64,000 bases of DNA from Psococerastis gibbosa. Its lineage: Eukaryota; Arthropoda; Insecta; Psocodea; Psocidae. A program made the position numbers and the translations under genes. Position 1 is the stretch's first letter. Each line of letters starts with the position of its first letter. Below the pieces are notes generated by a model. It saw only the letters and a list, made by a program, of their open reading frames with translations, did no database searches and had not been told where the DNA came from. The stretch lies in NCBI GenBank assembly GCA_963971405.1, contig OZ020489.1:7688001-7752000 (forward strand), written 5' to 3'. Shown here one piece after another: positions 45,007 to 56,148 of this stretch.

Positions 45007-45936
45007 GTAACTTTATATTTTAATGAACCTTAACCTTTCCCAGCGGTAGGATTGGCAATTTAATTCAATTTACGTTAATTTGTGAGAGTTTTTCAATTTC
45101 ATTGCATAAGCATATGATTCAAAGAAATAGCACCGTATTTAGTAGATAGAATCTGAAAATGTAGCTTACGCATATTCATTTATTTTTACTGTCTTGAAAT
45201 TGTTTTAAGATGAAAGCATACGTTAATATCGTCCCAACGATCTGAAACATAAATTTTGTCTATACAATTTTCTAGAGCTTTTAGCCATATTTCCCCAACC
45301 CGAACCCGATGTTCGCAATCTTGTCTGTAAGAGACACGCCTGACGCCATCATGCCATTTGCTTTATTCTTGTTAATTAGTAATAAAAGATGAGATAAACT
45401 GAAAACTAAACTTTCTACCTAAGTGACATTCGTCGGTGTAGTGGTAGCGGTAGCTGGCTTCTACTTTTTTGAGTCTTTACACACCAAGCGATCGGAGACA
45501 TGTCGTAACTCAACACCAGTATTAACTCCAGAGGTGACTGAAGAAATTATTCGGATACATTCATTGAATTATTTTTTTCCGATTAATCTTTTTGGAGGAA
45601 AAGAACTAAGTTATAACAACAAAGGGGGTCCGGACCCCCCCCCCCTTGAAATATTCGCAGCGTAAACTAGACAGAATTGGGTTTTAAATATTGTGAGGTA
45701 ACCTCACCTCCGGTGACGTCAGATTGACCGCCCACCTGAAAAAATTTCTGGCTGCGGCCTTGTTAAAATGTAGAGGAGTACTTTCATAGGATGAAATATT
45801 TTAGATATCTCGATCTATATTTCATGTCAAATTGGATTTTGTTAGAAAAACAAGATACGAGTATTTGGGGTGCCCAATTTGCTCTTAGTGTCAAGGTTAA
45901 CAAATTTTATCAATGTCTTTGTAAGCTAGATCTTAC

Positions 45937-48900
45937 CGCTGTTAAAAGTTCTGTGTTCAGCTTAAAAAGTCCGTATGCATCGAAACTCAGATCTCTTTGC
46001 TCTTGCCGAAAGTAAAATCGAAGAATCTGAAAGAAAATGAAGAAAAACAAAACAGAACGTAGTTGAGAAAATTTTTAATTCAGAGGAGTGTTAAATTATT
46101 TTTAGTACTAAATCATTTAGTGCCCGTTTATAACAAACGGTTTAAGGATCGGGTCTGGCGTAAAATAAAGTTAATAATAATAATAATAATAAAAAGTTAA
46201 TTTCTTAACGATTATTTGGGTTTTACTAATTCGGGTTGTTATAACAAGTTTTTCTAAAACTCTAAGTTTTTGTTATTTTTTGTTTATTAAAATGAAATAC
46301 CACGAAGTCACGAGTAATCTCATTATTTATGTAAAATAAACGTAAGAAAATCTTGTAGTTTGTCTATTTACATAGAACAAGGTTCATAAGAAGGAATCAC
46401 ATTGTCCAATGGAAGCATGGAATGACAAGCATATCCTATGTTTATTTTAAGGCAGACCTGCTCCCGCAACCGCCTGCTATAAACGGGAACTTGGGATTTT
46501 CGCTTGGCATTATTAATTTTCAATTGTATATCTAAAAATGTACGTATTTTAAGTGTAAGGAGAGTATTTTATTATTTACCGTTTGATATACTTTCATTTC
46601 TTTCTTTCCTTCCATAGCGGACATACTAATTATCCATCCCGTTTTATTTGCCTGAAATAAAGAAATCAGACAATGGGGTACAATAAGTTTCTGTAAATGA
46701 GCTAAGGTGCCCATTTCATCGACCGGCTTTTTTTTTTTTTTTATAGAAATCTATTAAAATGTTTGTAATTAACAAATCCCATGAAGCCATTTTTTAATTT
46801 TAGTTTGTTTGTTTGTCATTTTACTCTATGATTATTGATCAATTTTAACTATGGCATAGAGGAAAACAAACATTTCATTTGCATTCTGCAATGCGAGATC
46901 GGTGGAATCGCCACCTAAGTCTTGAATGTCTGCTACCACGTCACCGTTTTTGTAATTAGCCCTAGCCGGTCGATAGAATGGGCGCCTAAGCAGAATATTA
47001 TAAGTAATATAATTATAAGTTGAGAGCGGGCCCAATATGATGGGATCAATATAGTAAAGTAAAGTAATTTTTATTTCCTTCAAAATATAGAATAACAATT
47101 ATTTTATAAGTGTAATAGCAGTAGGAGGGGACCCTTCAGGACGAGCCTGTATAATATGATCGATGCAGTCAAACGTGAAACGATCATTACATTACATTAC
47201 AATAAAATTACTATTGCTGGGTGGGTATCTTATACTTAACGCATGCATCTTCTAGCCAAGATTGGCGATCATCTTGGCAATTCAAAGACTACTGCTTTGA
47301 AAAGGGAACTCGTGCTCTTGCCAAACCACTACCTCGGGTTTTTAAACCAGCATGTTCTTCTTCTGCCCTTTGCCCTTAGTACTTCTATCTTCCCTTGGAT
47401 TATTACATGCAGAAACCGATATTTTTCGTTCCTCATTCCATGACCGAGGTAAGCTAGTTTCTATTTCTTATCCGTTCTTGGGTGGGGGTAAAGTTCTTTA
47501 TAGAAGATATGCAACATTCGAACCTGCTACCAGAAATTAAAAAGTCCGTAGTAAGTCCCTAATTAAACCCGTTACTTCATGTTATGGTTACTTCATGGTG
47601 CTTACACAAAAAACTTTTTGAATCAGTGGTTGCAAAAGCTGACGACGGAAGTGGCGTGGGCCATAATGGTTGGAACAAAACTAAATAAACAAAACCCACT
47701 TTATACCTCGTTCAAAGTCGCTGATGGTGCCACATTTTTTCACAAAAAACTTTTTGAATCAGTGGTTGCAAACGCTTAACACGGAAGTGGCTTGTACCAT
47801 GATGGTTGGAACAAAACTAAATAAAGGAAGACAACTTTTTTTTACCTCGTTCAAAGTCGCTGTTGGTGGAACAAGTAGAATAAAAAACGTGCTAATCGCG
47901 AACAAGCCCCATATGACATTAAATGATGTTAAAATGCCACTGCTCAATATAGTATTCATCGTCGTTAAGCATTCATATAAGGCTGTAGCCACTATTGTCA
48001 AATTTAGTAATGCAAAGCTGGAATTAATTTTTTGGCAGAGCGCTCTGGTGGCGTTATATTTCTTGATATTCTTTGTAATTTGTTGAGGTGAACCGTTTGC
48101 TGAAATTTGGTGTATGTTATTGAATGGCCTACAAGTATTTTTTATTTTTTATTTTTTATTTTTATAAAAAGATAAATCTCATACAAACAATTTAATGAAT
48201 GTATCCGATTGACCTTTTCAGTCGCCTCTGTAGGTTATTACCCGTGATGAGTACGACACGTCTCTGATTGCATGGCGTGTAAAGACTCGCACAAGTGCAA
48301 GCACGTTACCACCTGGCCATCGAAGTCGATAAATTGCTTTCAAACAATTCAATGAATGTATCTGGATATATGAAAATAACCTAACCTTACTGTTTGTTTT
48401 CCAACACCAGCTTTCAGAATTTCTGCTTTTAAGCAACCCTGGCAAACTGAAGTGTGAATCTGTTCATTTACTTCAGGCACCTCAAGAGTGTACAGCCCGT
48501 AGGAAATTGGCAGCCCGAAATTTAAATTTATTTATTTAATTAACTAAGCATGTTATTAAAGATTTGGCTCATTAAAGTTGTAGAAGACTATTTCATGCAT
48601 TATATAATAAGAAATTTTTAATTTTCGAAATTGTAGTTTTTTTATAAACATGATAATATTTTATAAACAATAACTTCACGTTAAATCAATTTTATATGAA
48701 AACTATAATTTCGACAACTAATAACACCTTATTATATGATGCATGAAGTAGTCTTCTACAACTTAAACGAGCCAAATCTTCAATAACTTCCTTAGTTAAT
48801 TATATAAACAATAAAAAGTATTAAATTTCGGGCTGCTAATTTTCTACGGGCAGTGTGTGCACTCTTAAGGGCAGACTATATACTATAACTTACCATAACA

Positions 48901-51823
48901 TACTTTACCTTGAATTTCTTGATTAATGGAAGTAAACATACATGCTAAGGCCACTTGCGCACTTGAACAAAACATGGAATATCCTCCCAAAACAGTAAAA
49001 ATAATCCATCCATAAAATAATCCTTCCACAACTTCCACGTTAAAGACAAAGTTATTTTGAATTAGCAGAGAAATCATGTGGCTCGTTAGCCCTATTACGT
49101 TACGTAGGATGACACCGATAACGAATTTCACAAATGTGGTGGATGGGAGACGTTCTAAGAAGAAGTAAGTTTGAGCTAATATCGTATTGATTGATTTTCT
49201 TTGTAAAATGAATGAAAATTGTATTATTAATGCAGCGCTATTGTAGAGAGACATCCCTGCGTAACCGATTACCTTGTCAATGCCCGCCATTTCAGTGTAA
49301 TGCCTGTAAAAATATTGAATTGAATTAAGCGATTTATCTGTCAAGACATGTAGTACAAACTCCGACTTTCACCCGAAAGGTTGGCTTAGTAATCGAACAA
49401 AAAAAGACAATTTTTTCCTTTATTATTTATCTGGCTTTACGCACTTTACCACAGGTTTGTGAATACCCCTAATCTACTGAAACTTATGTTGACTGGTAAT
49501 ATTAATTATATTTTTGCAAGAAATAGTTTTCACTCAAAGGTTTCGATTGCAGACTTGGGTGACTGGGTTTTAGTCAGTTTTGAGAGACTGATAAACAGAG
49601 ATTTTTGAGAAACGATGAGTTCAGTATGTATATTAATTATGGAAATGAAGAACTTTTAGTGCAAATAGGAGCCAGCCGAGTTATAACCAAAGAATATAAA
49701 ATATAATAGATGGTGCCTACTCATAAGCTAACTAATACTGATAGCGGTGAAATGTAAGGTAAAATGCGGGGAAGTGTCAAAGGAAATCACAAAGGTGGCC
49801 AAAAGAAACGTGGCCGAGTTTGTGTCAAAAAGGTGGTCCCGAGGTGTGATTTTTGCGAACCTACATGCCAAATTTCACCCAAATCCACCGAGTAGTTATA
49901 ATAAAGAACCGGTCCTAGTTAACTCGAACATGCTTTTCAATTAAATAATTTTCAATGATTAAATTTCCGATATCTCGGAGAGGGGGGGGGGGGGGTTGCC
50001 CACCTGACGTCACTGGAGGGGAGGTAAATTCTAGATAGGTCAGACCAACACATACCACACAGCAATACTGGCAAGGCACGCAATGCGTGAATTTTCTATC
50101 ATTTTTTCAAAAAAAACATTTTTTTTTACAAAACCAAATACATTTCTGGGAAGCAATCTGTCCGGTTTCGTTACTCAATTTCACCTAAAACATACCTGAA
50201 GGTAGAAATAATCGACAGCAATGTTTCGCAGAAAAATTATTTTTTAGTAATTTTTTTTCATTAAAATTTAGTTATTTTTTTTTTTTACCCCCAGAAGCAA
50301 ACTATCAAGGGGCAAGCGACCCCACACATTTTATCAATATTAATAACAACTACAATACATATGTGAGTTTAAAAGAAATCGAAAGAGCCGTTTTTGGGAA
50401 ATAATGTTTTTAGACGTTTTCTTTTTAGTTTTTTGAGAATAAAATTGGTTAGGGCAGCTAGTTGACTCAGTAGCTTTAAAAAAATTATTAAACAATATAT
50501 CTTAGATAACGCTTGAGACTCTCTCCGGTCTTATAATGGTGACGACAATGGATCCCCTTCCCCCCTCCCCTTCTTTTGTTTCTTCTCTATTTAATTTTAA
50601 GCATCTATATATTAACACAATATGTTTGTTTTTAAGGTTAGCATGAAAAGAAGACTTTATAAAAGTCTTATTGTTCGCCTTTTGGTTTGTTTTTATTCAA
50701 TAAAGTCGTTTTCAATTCAATTCAATTCAATAAAATCCCCCCAAATAAAAAAAATAGTCCCGAGGTATGATTTTTGTGAACCTACTTGCCGAATTTCATC
50801 AAAATCGACCGAGTCGTTTGCCCGGAAATCGACGCACAGACAGACAGACAGAGCGACAGGGCGACAGACAGACAGACATTTCGTAAAAACCACTTTTTTG
50901 GGTTCCTGGGACCTCAAAACGTGTAAATCCGTTGAAGTCTCGGAATCGAAAATTTGGACCATCACAAAGCTTTCCTTATATTACGTATAAATTGGAAAGC
51001 AATAACAATCATCAAAAACAGCCCGACAGACAGATCTCGTAAAAACGTAAAAAAAAAAAAATTGGTTCCTGGGACATGAAAACGTGTAAACCCGCTGAAA
51101 TCAAGCTGTGCTTATGCTACGTATAAATAGACCACCAATAATATCAATCGGCTAGTTAGATTTGAGTTCTTTAACTATGGCCACATACCATTTATCAACA
51201 TTTCTTTCACCTAACTCCTCAATGACAGCTATATACAGTATGTCTTTCCTGTGAAATTTGGCTTAGTGAAAAAAACTAATATTGGGGATTTTATAAAAAA
51301 AATCTGCATCACTACAAACCAATGGGTGTTTAGATCTGATGACTGGTAGAAGATCCTCTTTCTTGAACACGGTTCTGTTTTGTTATAGTCAGCAACACGC
51401 CCGGCAGCTCTATAGGGGGACTATCCGAATGCCACTTAAGGTGGCTTCCACGGTCGCATGAAAAGTCTAAGTAAGGAATACTGCAAGCCATTGTCATGCA
51501 TCCGAACATGGTGGTCCAGTGTTACTTACCCAGACTTTTCAAGCAATCGTGGGAGACACCCTGAATTGGATTGGCCTAGCTGGTTTAAAAAAAAAAAAAA
51601 CACTTTTATACCTTTCAGCGTAGCTTTTGCCTACAGTAATTAATGAAACCACGTAGCATATTGTCATGATAAACAAGTAAATTTTCCATCCAGTTGATTC
51701 GCGAAGTCTCAGGGCTTTTTCATTGCTATCTGTAATAGTAACGGCGGTAACTCCCAGTACTTTTAAGTAAAAAAGAACTAACTTAAATGGCGTTATTCGC
51801 CGTGTTGACCGGCGGAGCTCCAT
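45937..51823 (-). CDS. Gustatory receptor, five exons found, last exon missing
   Basis: Exons on the minus strand: 51612-51823, 48909-49303, 47846-48099, 46592-46651 and 45937-46026, with consistent phases, 337 codons. Start MELRRSTRRITPFKLVLFYL. The protein has repeated hydrophobic segments (VIGYAGMSLYNSAALIIQFS, EGLFYGWIIFTVLGGYSMFC, NVIWGLFAISTFFILLV). Exon 5 reads DLSFDAYGLFKLNTELLTA, matching the 'F.A.G.F.l....L' signature before the last membrane helix of insect gustatory receptors. The final short exon, normally carrying a TYxxxxQ-like helix, was not found below 45937. The gene is a seven-helix ligand-gated channel family member expected in taste neurons. The exon 3 tail is tandemly duplicated downstream. 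It is a paralog of the gene at 60800-61978. Introns hold MITEs and repeats. Confidence 0.85.
46125..46492. repeat. Second copy of the 45-bp TIR element
   Basis: CCCGTTTATAACAAACGG and ATCGGGTCTGGCGTAAAATA on the left face TTTTAAGGCAGACCTGCTCC and CGCCTGCTATAAACGGG on the right. The interior contains a segment (46257-46325: CTAAGTTTTTGTTATTTTTT, ACCACGAAGTCACGAGTAAT) that recurs in reverse at 29592-29700. It lies between exons 4 and 5 of the gustatory receptor gene. Confidence 0.75.
46705..46986. repeat. Nested hairpin MITE, inner copy 5'-eroded
   Basis: The outer ends are GGTGCCCATTTCATCGACCG and CGGTCGATAGAATGGGCGCC. The right arm has TAAGTCTTGAATGTCTGCTA, as in 25919-26313 and 63747-64000, so the same composite layout is present. 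The left half of the composite is partly deleted and replaced by a T run. Confidence 0.75.
47590..47880 (-). repeat. Tandem duplication of the receptor exon 3 tail and its donor
   Basis: Two units of about 140 bp: the proximal one contains the true end of exon 3 (minus strand GCGACTTTGAACGAG|GTAAAA, at 47846). The distal one repeats GCGACTTTGAACGAG|GTATAAA at about 47707, with flanks CTTTTTGAATCAGTGGTTGC, GTTGGAACAAAACTAAATAA shared by both. The second copy carries only the last codons of the exon and is probably inert. Confidence 0.85.
48150..48325 (-). repeat. SINE-like repeat with tRNA-like head
   Basis: On the minus strand it begins TGGCCAGGTGGTAACGTGCT and contains CGTACTCATCACGGGTAATA; it ends in an AT-rich tail after ATACATTCATTAAATTG. 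Related copies are at 2119-2275 and 16318-16460. It lies just upstream (in gene sense) of receptor exon 3. Confidence 0.55.
48397..48480 (+). repeat. Repeat R fragment
   Basis: CCAGCTTTCAGAATTTCTGC, then AAGCAACCCTGGCAAACTGA, aligns to the left end of 56149-56487. It is cut by the fold-back element at 48481. Confidence 0.7.
48481..48869. repeat. Fold-back element (CTCAAGAGTG ends)
   Basis: CTCAAGAGTGTACAGCCCGT and AGGAAATTGGCAGCCCGAAA on the left pair with the right end CGGGCTGCTAATTTTCTACG...CTCTTAAG. The arms contain GTTGTAGAAGACTATTTCAT. Relatives: 53540-53893 (left end lost) and 59987-60769 (interrupted by a tRNA-like repeat). It lies 40 bp from receptor exon 2. Confidence 0.8.
49343..49440 (+). 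repeat. Internally deleted copy of the TAGCGTAGTGG SINE
   Basis: ACTTTCACCCGAAAGGTT is followed at once by GGCTTAGTAATCGAACAAAA, joining the SINE head to its 3' end; in the full copy at 53999-54230 about 115 bp separate these parts, and GGTT occurs at both break points. Confidence 0.65.
49826..51130 (+). repeat. Cluster of a dispersed repeat and SINE tail
   Basis: Copies of one repeat at 49826-49905, 50752-50998 and 51009-51130 (GTCCCGAGGTGTGATTTTTG, GAACCTACTTGCCGAATTTC, ACAGACAGACAGACA, CTTTTTTGGGTTCCTGGGAC). 50636-50730 is the SINE tail also seen at 8998-9060, ending in repeated ATTCA. No exon was recognised in this part of receptor intron 1. Confidence 0.6.
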
Positions 51824-52740
51824 TAGACTAACTGCCTCGATACACGCGCTTCCTTTATGTAATTACTGTATGTGTACATTATTATTATGGTGGCCCTCCT
51901 GTTTATTTTAAGTGTTTCTTCATGCTTATTGATTTATAAACGCTATTTTGCTATTAATGACTAAAAGGTCAACCACTCTGGTTAACCCTAACTGCCGCCC
52001 GATCATGGCGATTTTAATACAGGGGTTAATATAATTTCATGTTACGTGATGGTATTCATTCAATGAGGTTCTGTAGGGACAGTTTTGGTCACCAGGTTCG
52101 CTGACGACAAACCGATATCCATATTATTCAAAATGGCCGCCGTTTGCATGCGAAAACTAAGCCCTTAGCATCTAATTAATTCTTTTAATATTTTTTATAA
52201 TATTTTTACTATGCCTGGACCTTATTTCGCTGCATATAATTTAATATATATACTCTCCATGATTTATAGAAAAGTATCACTTTAAAATAATACGTAATTA
52301 AAAATCATTTTAAAATAGTATTAGTATAGTATATTAGTATATAGTATATTAGTATATTAGTATAGTAATAGGCTTATGGAAAAATCAACGCTTTGATATC
52401 ATTGCAACTGGTGCTGCTATCTACAAAATGACGCCGCAAATGAACCCCATTGTTTAAAATAAATGAACAGTAAATTTCAGAATTTTTTTAAATTGTGATA
52501 TTGGCAATACTGTAGAACTGAACTGGCGCGACGTTGCCGTAGCTACTATAAATAGCAAATATAAACATACAGTATATCGCCCTAGAAAAAAACAAGTTTT
52601 AACTATGAATTGATATATTAAGAATTGTGAAAAATTTGTCTAAATCTAAGCCAGAAAAAATTAAGAAACACACCAAAAATATAGCCGAAAATCATTCAAT
52701 TGTAAGGGCCGCTTACAAAATTCATGAGGAAATAACAAAA

Positions 52741-53399
52741 TTAGGTCACGTCAAAATAAAGACATTCTTCTTCTTCTTCTTCTTCTTCGTCTTCGTCGTC
52801 TTCTTCTTCTTCTTCTTCCTCCTCTTCCTCTTCTTCTTCTTCTATTTCTACTTCAAGTACTTCACTCTTTACATCAACCTCCTGTTTAACTTTTGGTTCT
52901 GCCTCTGCTTTGATCTTGGTCTCTATCTTTTGTTCTAAAACATATATATTGTGCGTGTAGTTCGCCAATGCCGTGCTGTTTTTCACCGCTTTAAAATATT
53001 TGCTTTTGAACTCGCCGAAGTTTATATCGATCTCTAAAAGTTTGGGGTATTTCTCAATTATTTTCCCAAATTTTATTAAGTTGTTCAATGTGGGGGAACT
53101 CAAACGGGTGCCATCTGAATACTTTGCTCTTTTTTGTAAAGCAGACTTGAAACATTTTTTTAGTTCCTTATCAAATTTTGTTTTTGTTGAATTATGTTTG
53201 TAATGAAGTCGATGGATTGTTTGCTTTCAAAATATTTATCCGTAATTGCATGGTTTGAAAATTTTTCTGCGTCCTCTTTGGCTTTCGTGTATAATTCGTA
53301 GATTTTACGTTTTTCTTCAGTGTCCACCCTTTGCTCATTGTTCAAGTCCCTTATTAAATTTGATATATCTTCTTCGCTGCTTGCAGAAGATGTAGCCAT
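52741..53399 (-). pseudogene. Unknown gene relic with acidic tail
   Basis: Two adjacent open segments on the minus strand (53399-53160 starting MATSSASSEEDISNLIRDLN, and 53103-52741) are lysine- and glutamate-rich and end in a long run of Glu/Asp codons encoded by a GAA-type microsatellite. I do not recognise the family. The intact-looking start and the absence of introns suggest a mobile-element or virus-derived gene, so I treat it as a fossil; it looks broken, with about one break. Confidence 0.4.
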
Positions 53400-53539
53400 T
53401 TTTTTACGTATTTACCTGCAAGATAAGATGCCTTCTGTGACTTTTTTGTAAGTTGGTACAATTTAACTGTTTAACAGTTGATGGGCATTATGCCATTTTA
53501 CTGCGTACCGGGTGTATCACACCACCCGTCCATCCCCTT

Positions 53540-53893
53540 TTATTTAAATAATTATTTAATTTTCATTTTATTTAGTTAACTCAACGATTATAAACAATTT
53601 GGCCCACAAGTTGTACAATAGAAGACTACTTCGTGCCTCATATAATCGGGTATTCTTAGGTTTTCTAGTTTTTCCAAAAATTCCATTTTACGCAAAATTT
53701 TAGTCCCCAATGGTTTTTATGAAAGAACTAAGGTACCAAAAATTTAATATTTCCTACAATATGATGCATGAAGTAGTCTTCTACACGAGCCAAATCTTTA
53801 ATAACTTGTTTTGTTAATTACATAAAAAATAAAAAGTCAATAAAAACAACAAATTTTCGGGTGCTACTTTTCTACGTAGCATGTCCTTTTAAT
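53540..53893. repeat. Fold-back element copy, left end lost
   Basis: It shares ATGATGCATGAAGTAGTCTT, GAGCCAAATCTTTAATAACT and TTTTCTACGTAGCATGTCCT with 59987-60769. The left arm is recognisable from GGCCCACAAGTTGTACAAT, but the terminal sequence is missing. Confidence 0.7.
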
Positions 53894-53998
53894 TTGTTAT
53901 GTTAAAACACAATTAATTAAATAATTGCCAGGGCCTTGGACAATGATTATAATTTTTAATTGTCTTAATGAAAGAACAATGGGTCTCAACTTTGGTCA

Positions 53999-54230
53999 GG
54001 ACATGTAGCGTAGTGGTACGGACTCTGACTTTCACCCGAAAGGTTGTTGGTTCGAGTCCCACACTTGCTACATTTTCTGGCCATGCTTCGGAGGGCATGT
54101 AAAGCAGGCGGTCCCGGGCCTTCCTAGTTGAGTGTAAAAGAAGGCTTTATAGACTTAACTCCACTAGGTTGGCTTAGTAATAGAAACAATAAAAAGTCTA
54201 TTTATCAATTTATTTATATCAATATATTTA
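53999..54230 (+). repeat. tRNA-derived SINE, full copy
   Basis: Head ACATGTAGCGTAGTGGTACG, B box GGTTCGAGTCCCACACT, body CATGCTTCGGAGGGCAT and CCACTAGGTTGGCTTAGTAA, tail rich in TTTATTTAT. The minus copy is at 26800-27021 and a deleted copy at 49343. Confidence 0.82.
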
Positions 54231-54639
54231 TTTATTTATAACTTGGCCCTTAATTAAACGTCTATTTCAGGCCTTTCATTCGATATAGCAACTATGAGCC
54301 TAAACATTATCGTGCAGTATCGCCTGTCACATCGACGTGGAGACTTTGTCAAATTAATTTAATTCCTCTGCGTGATAATATACCTGACAATGTAAGTGCA
54401 ACGTGGAACTGCAGTAATGACTCGGACAATGCGACACAGCAACTGAGTCATCTTATCAACTCACATGAGTTTGCTTCCGCTCAGATCATACTTTTATCTG
54501 CTTAAAGTTTGCCATATTATCGCCAATAGTTTCGTTTGCTTGTACAGTTGTACAACATCCAGCCTTGGCTGCTTTGGCACCAACTAGAAACATTTTTTGG
54601 GGGAGCTGGGACATTAAGCTAATGTAGCTTTATTTATTT

Positions 54640-54905
54640 ATATTTTTATTAATTTGGGGTACAGGTGTTACCTGTGTGCACTTAAGCCTAGTAGGCCTAT
54701 TGTGCCCCCTACAACAAAGTATCTACATCACTTTCTCGAGGCGTATCTCCCTCAGGAGAGCCAGGATGTTGAGGGGGTTTAGAAGCGGTAGGTCTTTTAC
54801 ATGTAACTGCAAGCTTCCCTATCATGCTGCTCTTCTTCGTGCGATTGCGTCGCAGTGAAGAAGGATGTGCTCGGGGTCCTCGAACAGCAGCCGCTGCTTT
54901 CGCCG
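54640..54905 (-). repeat. LINE 3' end fragment
   Basis: The minus strand reads LLFEDPEHILLHCDAIARRR and, after two stops in a row, DLPLLNPLNILALLREIRLE. This E.EHIL..C..... pattern, followed by a hydrophobic tail, is a typical C terminus of insect non-LTR elements with RNase H. An AT-rich 3' end follows. Decayed. Confidence 0.6.
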
Positions 54906-54959
54906 ACTTGTGGACTTTCGCATCGTCTTCTTTCCAGAATTGCTTCACGTTAGTCACTG

Positions 54960-55135
54960 TCACCGGAGTTACGTGACGAAGCAGTAGAATCCGTGATGAT
55001 AGGCCGTGCTCGTTCTGAAAGCGCACTTCCAAAGGTTTTGTCGACCGCAGATGTTGACGAAACTTTTGGAAGTACGCTTTCAGAGCGATCACCGCCTATC
55101 ATCTTGGATTCTACTGCTTCGTAACGTTTTCCGTT
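54960..55135. repeat. Hairpin related to 11098-11275
   Basis: GTTACGTGACGAAGCAGTAG pairs with CTACTGCTTCGTAACG, and GCGCACTTCCAAAGGTTTTG with CAAACTTTTGGAAGTACGC in approximate form. AGTAGAATCC and GATGTTGACGAAAC are shared with 11098-11275 and 32157-32300. Confidence 0.6.
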
Positions 55136-55367
55136 GGTGTTACCTGAACGGCTGCAATGGAGCCCTTAGGTAGGCTGCTTGTTCAATTCCCCCCTCATCA
55201 CCACACTCGTAGTCTTACTGTTTTGCTCAAATTGATATAAAATTATTCCGTATGTGACTGTAGTTCCGATGATCTGAAAACACCCATAGCATAAACCTTT
55301 TTTTTTATAATAATAAATTGTTAATCAGCTTAAATTCATTTTTTGAAATAAAATTACCATTTAATTA

Positions 55368-55529
55368 GGGGGGTATTCCATATACTTCAATCGTCAACGA
55401 AAAATTGAAAAATGACGTTTTAGCAGACATTAAAGACATACTAAAAATTCTGCTACCACGTCAATTTACGTCATTTTGACGTCATTTTTCAATTTTTCGT
55501 TGACGTTGTACGTATGTGGAATGGGCACC
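55368..55529. repeat. Hairpin MITE with unlike ends
   Basis: The left end GGGTATTCCATATAC belongs to the GGCGGGTATTCC subfamily. The right end (TGTACGTATGTGGAATGGGC, then ACC) belongs to the GGTGCCCATTCC subfamily. The inner hairpin equals that of 36839-36989. It is a hybrid or gene-converted copy. Confidence 0.8.
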
Positions 55530-56148
55530 TTAAGTGTTTCTCAATTTTGGGAACGATTCTACTCGTATTCAAATGAAAAACTTGGTTTCAACCTTTTTCG
55601 CGCAACTTGCTTTAATCACACAACCTGGACTTCAATAATAAGTTTTAATCCATGCTGTGATCAGGGAATCTCGAACCGTTGCATCCTTCAGATCGAGTTT
55701 TAATAAGAGCACACCTCATGACGAGTATGCAGTGATGTGATGTATGTGTGCCATACTTTTTATTTCAGTGATAATATTCTACTGTATGTACTCATTGCTT
55801 TTCATCCCAATTAAGTGTAAAAAAGAGCCGTATGTTACAGATTTCTTTTACTTTTCTTCTTCTTAAGGTTACAATCTTAGCGATTGGGTGGCAGCAACTC
55901 CCTGCATATCGTCCTCCAGTTTACTCGGTCCTCGATCTTCCTCTTCAGTTCTTGATATGATATTGCTCCTGCGTCTTCTTTTACTTGATCCATGAATTCC
56001 TTCTTCGGCCGTCCTCTTCGGTTATTTCCCTCTACTGTGCCCTCGATAATAGTGTGTACCAGATTTCCATGCCTTAGCAAATGCCCCATCCATTTCGCTC
56101 TCCTGATTCGTATCTGGGCTAATAACTGTCTTTCTTCCCCGATAGTTG

